64,000 bases of DNA from Qipengyuania gaetbuli (GTDB lineage Bacteria; Pseudomonadota; Alphaproteobacteria; Sphingomonadales; Sphingomonadaceae), in assembly GCF_020524765.1 (NCBI RefSeq), contig NZ_JAIVLR010000001.1:620001-684000 (forward strand), read 5' to 3'. The notes under the pieces are model-generated. The model searched no databases, was not told the DNA's origin, and saw only the letters and a program-made list of their open reading frames with translations. Shown piece by piece: positions 59,152 to 64,000 of the stretch. The position numbers and the translations under genes are program-made. Positions within the stretch are counted from its first letter, which is position 1. Every line of letters starts with the position of its first letter.

Positions 59152-61866
59152 ATGTCCACTGGCAAGCAGCTTGCAGGGCTGCTCCTGCTTACCACCGCCC
59201 TCACCTATCCCGCCGCCGCGATCGCGCAGGGCACCGGTGAGGAGGATGAGGTTTCCGACACCCAGCCGGCCGACGAGGCCGCAGCAGTAGAGCAGGTCGA
59301 GGAACAGGCCCAGCCCGATATTTCCGTGCCCGGCGGCGCGATCATCGTGACCGGTCGCCGCCAGCGCGACGTCACGCGCTCGTCGAGCCAGGTGATCACC
59401 GTGCTCGATACCGAGAGCATCGCCCGCACCGGCGAAGGCGACATTGCAGGCGCATTGGGCCGCGTGACCGGTCTTTCGACCCAGGGCAACGGCCTCGTCT
59501 ACGTGCGCGGCCTCGGCGACCGCTATTCGCTGGCGCTGCTGAACGGCCTCCCCCTTCCCTCGCCCGAGCCGCTCAGCCGCGTGGTCCCCCTAGACATCTT
59601 CCCGACCAACGTGGTCGCATCGAGCCTCGTCCAGAAAACCTATTCGGCCAACTTCCCCGGTGAATTCGGCGGCGGCGTGATCAACCTAACGACCCGCGCC
59701 ATCCCGACGGAAAGCTTTGTCACGATTTCCGGCTCGATCAGCGGCGACAGCGAGACCACTTTCGGTCCCGGCTACAGCTATTATGGCGGCGCCTACGACT
59801 GGACCGGCTTCGACAATGGCCGCCGCGACATTTCCAACTATGCCGCGCTGCAGGGCTTTTTCGACAGCGGCGCGCGCATCGGAGACGACGATGTCGACCT
59901 GCGCGGGATCTTGGGCGACCTCAACGACCCGAACCTGATCCTGGTCCAGAAGATCGGCGACCTGCCGGCGAATTTCTCTGCCGGGCTTACGGCGGGCACC
60001 GCCGTGGACGTGTTTTCGGACGGCCAGTTCGGCGTCATTGCCACGGCATCGATCAGCAACAAGTGGCGCAACCGCTTCATCACGCGGCAGATCGCCAACA
60101 ATGCCGAGCTGGAACTCGACAGCGACTTCCGCGAATTCGCGACCGACAACCGGATGCTCGTGAACGGACTGCTCGGTTTCGGGCTGGAAGTCGGGCAGCA
60201 CCGCTTCCGCCTGACCAACCTTTTCATCCGCGATACGCTGAAGCGCGCGTCTCTGGCGGAAGGGGCCGACCTGCAGGATGACGATGACGAGCTGATCCAG
60301 GAAACCGGCTGGTACGAACGCCAGCTGTTCAACACGCAGGCCGTGGCCGAGCTGGAGTTCAACGACCTGTCGATCGACCTGCGCGGTGGCTATGCCCAGA
60401 CGCAGCGCGAGGCGCCGTTCGAATACCGCTTCGAATATGCCGACAACAAGAACCCGAACGATCCGTTCGCCGGCATCTTCCTCAACACGCTCGACCCGCA
60501 GCGCGGCGGCGCACTGGTGGCCTTTTCGGACCTGACCGAGGACCTCTACTACGGCGGCATCGACGTCGGCTACGTGTTCACCGACTGGCTCGCCGCGACT
60601 GTCGGCTATGCCTACACGGACACCAGCCGCCTCTCGAGCCGCCGCGAATTCGACATTCGCGCATCGACCACTTTCCCGACGGTCTTCGGTGCCTTCCGGC
60701 CCGACAATTTGCTGGGTGACGCGCTGCTCGACCTCGCCTTCGACCGCGCAGCGCAAGCGGCCGCAGGCCTCGAGCCTTACGAGCTCAACATCTTCGAGAC
60801 GACCCAGACCGACCCGGCCTTCCAGGCGGACCTTACGATCCACGGCGCCTATGCCAAGGCAACGCTGACCCCGATCGACGTGGTCTCGCTCGACATCGGC
60901 ATACGCTACGAGGATGCGGACCAGTCGGTCCGCGCAGTCGAGGTCTTCGTCGAACCGATCGGATCGACCAGCAGCACCGCACTCGCCAACAGCTACTGGC
61001 TGCCGGGCGCGACGCTGACTTGGGAGATCACCGACGACCTGCAGTTCCGCGCCAGCGCGTTCAAGACCATTGCGCGCCCGCAGTTCCGTGAGCTCATTTT
61101 CCAGACCTATTTCGATCCGGAAACCAACCGCCAGTTCAACGGCAACCCGCGCCTGGTGGACAGCGAGCTGATCAACGCCGAAGCCCGTCTCGAATATTAT
61201 TTCGATGCCGGCAGCAGGATCAGCGTCGCGGGCTTCTACAAGGACATCGAGAACCCGATCGAGGTCTTCACCAGCTTCTCGGACAACGACATCATTTCCG
61301 GCTTTGCCAATGCGCCCAAGGCCCAGCTGTATGGCGGCGAGCTCGAAATCCAGTGGAACTACGACCTCTACGATCTGGGCGAATGGTTCGACACCAAGCG
61401 CTTCGTGGCGATAGCCAACTACACTTACACCCAGTCGGAAATCAGCGTTGGACCGGACGATATCGCGCAGGTCTTCCCCTTCGCGGACCAGCCGGCGACG
61501 AACTTCTTCGACGACGGCGTTCCGCTCACCGGCCAGTCCGACCACCTCGTGAATATCCAGCTGGGCCTCGAGGACACGGAAACCCTGAGCCAGTTCACGG
61601 TGCTGCTGAAATACGCGAGCGAGCGTGTGACCAGCCGCGGCGCAGGCCCGCTGCCCGACATCATCGAGGAACCGGGCTTCCAGCTCGACCTGGTGGCAAG
61701 GCAGGGTTTCGACTTCTTCGGCAGCGAGCTCGAACTCAAGCTGGAGGCGCGCAACCTCACCGGCACCGACCACCAGGAATTCCAGACCAACGGCACGAAC
61801 CGCGTGGACGTGAACAGCTACACGGTCGGTCGCAGCGTCAGCCTCGGGGCTTCGCTCAAGTTCTGA
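59152..61866 (+). CDS. TonB-dependent outer-membrane receptor paired with a lipoprotein
   Basis: A 904-aa receptor. Signal peptide ending AIAQ (residue 26), acidic linker, TonB-box-like AIIVTGRRQRDVTRSSSQVI, a plug with YVRGLGDRYSLALLNGLPLP, VPLDIFPTNVV and NFPGEFGGGVINLTTRAIPT, and a barrel ending VGRSVSLGASLKF. The N-terminal plug region resembles the group annotated as receptors with paired surface lipoproteins. The ligand is unknown; phosphate-linked control is suggested by nearby Pho-box-like sites. Confidence 0.92.
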   Translation: MSTGKQLAGLLLLTTALTYPAAAIAQGTGEEDEVSDTQPADEAAAVEQVEEQAQPDISVPGGAIIVTGRRQRDVTRSSSQVITVLDTESIARTGEGDIAGALGRVTGLSTQGNGLVYVRGLGDRYSLALLNGLPLPSPEPLSRVVPLDIFPTNVVASSLVQKTYSANFPGEFGGGVINLTTRAIPTESFVTISGSISGDSETTFGPGYSYYGGAYDWTGFDNGRRDISNYAALQGFFDSGARIGDDDVDLRGILGDLNDPNLILVQKIGDLPANFSAGLTAGTAVDVFSDGQFGVIATASISNKWRNRFITRQIANNAELELDSDFREFATDNRMLVNGLLGFGLEVGQHRFRLTNLFIRDTLKRASLAEGADLQDDDDELIQETGWYERQLFNTQAVAELEFNDLSIDLRGGYAQTQREAPFEYRFEYADNKNPNDPFAGIFLNTLDPQRGGALVAFSDLTEDLYYGGIDVGYVFTDWLAATVGYAYTDTSRLSSRREFDIRASTTFPTVFGAFRPDNLLGDALLDLAFDRAAQAAAGLEPYELNIFETTQTDPAFQADLTIHGAYAKATLTPIDVVSLDIGIRYEDADQSVRAVEVFVEPIGSTSSTALANSYWLPGATLTWEITDDLQFRASAFKTIARPQFRELIFQTYFDPETNRQFNGNPRLVDSELINAEARLEYYFDAGSRISVAGFYKDIENPIEVFTSFSDNDIISGFANAPKAQLYGGELEIQWNYDLYDLGEWFDTKRFVAIANYTYTQSEISVGPDDIAQVFPFADQPATNFFDDGVPLTGQSDHLVNIQLGLEDTETLSQFTVLLKYASERVTSRGAGPLPDIIEEPGFQLDLVARQGFDFFGSELELKLEARNLTGTDHQEFQTNGTNRVDVNSYTVGRSVSLGASLKF

Positions 61867-61887
61867 GCCTCGCTCGCAAGCAAAATG

Positions 61888-61919
61888 AAAGGGCCGCCCC
61901 CACACGGGAGCGGCCCTTT
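61888..61919. terminator. bidirectional terminator between receptor and regulator genes
   Basis: Stem AAAGGGCCGC/GCGGCCCTTT with a 12-base loop and seven T on the plus strand. It serves the convergent receptor and response-regulator genes. Confidence 0.92.
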
Positions 61920-61938
61920 TTTTGTGCCTTCGAAGGTC

Positions 61939-62613
61939 TCAGTGGCTGTCGTAGACATACCCCATCGAACGCACGGTCCTGATCGGATCTCCTGCACCAA
62001 CGGCCCGCAGCGCCCGGCGCAGGCGGCCGATCCACACGTCCACCGTCCGCTCGTCGATCGGGGGCTCCTGCTTGCCGAGCCCGTCGATCAGGTCCTGCCG
62101 CGACAGGACGCGGTCGGCATTCTCGGCGAAATAGCGCAGGAGGCGGAATTCATTGGGCCGCAGCGATATGGCCTTGCCGGCCCAGCGCGCCTGCAGGGCG
62201 CCCATGTCGATCTCAAGCTCGCCCAGCGTGAACGGTCGCCCGGCGATAAGTCCGGTCTTGCCCGTCCCCAGCGCGAGCACGCGGTCGAGCACCGTGGTGC
62301 GATCGACCGGACCGACGAGGTAATCGTCGGCGCCCGCGGCCAGCGCGCGCCGCTTGTCCTCGGCATCGCAGCTTTCGAGCACCATGGTGATATGCGCATG
62401 GGCCGTGCGCGGGTCTGCGCGCAGTCGGCGGCACATCTCGAGGCCCGAGAGATCGTCCAGCACCCAGTCGACGAAAACGCATATCGGCCCCTCGATCAGC
62501 CGCTGCGGACCGGCGGGTGTCAACCGGTCGAAGCGGTAAAGCGCATCGCCGTGATCGAATTCCGGAAAATTGGCCCCATTCTCGTCGGTCATGAGGATCG
62601 TAATGACTTCCAC
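61939..62613 (-). CDS. OmpR/PhoB-type response regulator with degenerate receiver
   Basis: 224 aa. The C-terminal winged helix is intact (LRPNEFRLLRYFAENADRVL, then RTVDVWIGRLRRALRAVG and IRTVRSMGYVYD). The N-terminal receiver keeps the phospho-acceptor Asp in CVFVDWVLDDLSGLEM. It lacks the conserved Thr/Ser (VLES at that place) and the Lys (VGPV instead of VKPF), and its beta-1 acidic pair reads MTDENG. A GTG at 62613 with GAAGGG 7 bases upstream is the likely start because it includes beta-1; an ATG at 62592 would truncate it. No histidine kinase is adjacent. Confidence 0.82.
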   Translation of the reverse strand: MEVITILMTDENGANFPEFDHGDALYRFDRLTPAGPQRLIEGPICVFVDWVLDDLSGLEMCRRLRADPRTAHAHITMVLESCDAEDKRRALAAGADDYLVGPVDRTTVLDRVLALGTGKTGLIAGRPFTLGELEIDMGALQARWAGKAISLRPNEFRLLRYFAENADRVLSRQDLIDGLGKQEPPIDERTVDVWIGRLRRALRAVGAGDPIRTVRSMGYVYDSH

Positions 62614-62661
62614 CCGCAGCACCCTTCAGCCCCGTTGCAAAGGCTTCGATGGCGCACTGAT

Positions 62662-62679
62662 GTGACTGCGATGTGACCG
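62662..62679 (-). promoter_or_regulatory. Pho-box-like direct repeat upstream of the response regulator
   Basis: On the minus strand CGGTCAC, ATCG, CAGTCAC: two half-sites one mismatch each from CTGTCAC, in the 11-base period of PhoB boxes, about 50 bases before the regulator start. Suggests autoregulation. Confidence 0.6.
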
Positions 62680-62701
62680 TGAAAGGTGGGTTGTAACAAA
62701 A

Positions 62702-62732
62702 CGGCGCCCGACCCGATCAGGGACGGACGCCG
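62702..62732 (-). terminator. terminator after clpX
   Basis: A 13-bp stem with one mismatch (CGGCGTCCGTCCC with GGGTCGGGCGCCG) followed on the minus strand by TTTTG, 29 bases past the clpX stop. The response regulator therefore needs its own promoter. Confidence 0.72.
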
Positions 62733-62760
62733 CCGGTTGTTTGCTTGATCGAAGAGCGGG

Positions 62761-64000
<1,240 letters not shown>

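Overview
The window is high-GC DNA (uniformly G/C at third codon positions) from the chromosome of an alphaproteobacterium, most likely a sphingomonad of the Erythrobacteraceae (Erythrobacter/Qipengyuania/Altererythrobacter type). The taxon is inferred from GcrA, DUF2849 beside siroheme synthesis, the zeta-type F1-ATPase inhibitor (DUF1476), CrtW/CrtZ carotenoid enzymes and several large TonB-dependent receptors. There is no integrase, insertion sequence, CRISPR array or rRNA operon. No gene-free stretch exceeds 300 bases. The two tRNA genes (Ala-CGC, Arg-TCT) are intact and not flanked by mobile DNA.

Layout. 1-9 kb: sulfur assimilation (cysI end, DUF2849, cobA), an MscS channel, metC and sseA, a Pro/Thr-rich membrane protein, queF, a DUF1499 protein and a FAD oxidoreductase. 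9-13 kb: tRNA-Ala, an ABC-2 permease, the cell-cycle regulator gcrA, a diguanylate cyclase and a spermidine-synthase-like protein. 13-26.6 kb: the translation and RNA-metabolism block, pnp-rpsO-truB-M50 protease-tdk and then, beyond a divergent abgT transporter, rbfA-DUF1697-thioesterase-infB-ylxR-nusA-rimP. 26.7-31.5 kb: two small membrane proteins, a secreted subtilase, an orphan secretin and a secreted zincin-like protein.

31.6-36.6 kb is the most unusual part: pspF, a near-perfect sigma-54 promoter, and an expanded phage-shock operon. The order is a 50-aa membrane peptide, pspA, pspB, pspC, six consecutive small membrane/coiled-coil genes that look like PspB paralogs, and a 57-aa membrane peptide. 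The genes mostly overlap or abut. PspC carries the same C-terminal tail motif as the paralogs. An orphan secretin, the classical inducer type for Psp in enterobacteria, lies about 2 kb away.

36.6-45.7 kb: sufE, a DUF454 protein, a Pmp3/YqaE peptide, crtZ-crtW (astaxanthin-type ketolation and hydroxylation), a thioesterase, leuC-(52-aa ORF)-leuD-quinone oxidoreductase, the F1-ATPase inhibitor, bolA-grxD, a NUDIX hydrolase, tRNA-Arg and a queuosine-precursor transporter. 45.7-62.7 kb: a large TonB receptor; a compact VirB-type secretion operon (virB1-2-3-4-6-9-10-11, without recognisable virB5, virB7, virB8, virD4 or relaxase); a TPR-like periplasmic protein; a lipoprotein/TonB-receptor pair; and an OmpR/PhoB-type regulator with a degenerate receiver. 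Pho-box-like direct repeats precede both virB1 and the regulator, and related TCAC repeats precede the lipoprotein, which suggests one regulon. The window ends inside clpX.
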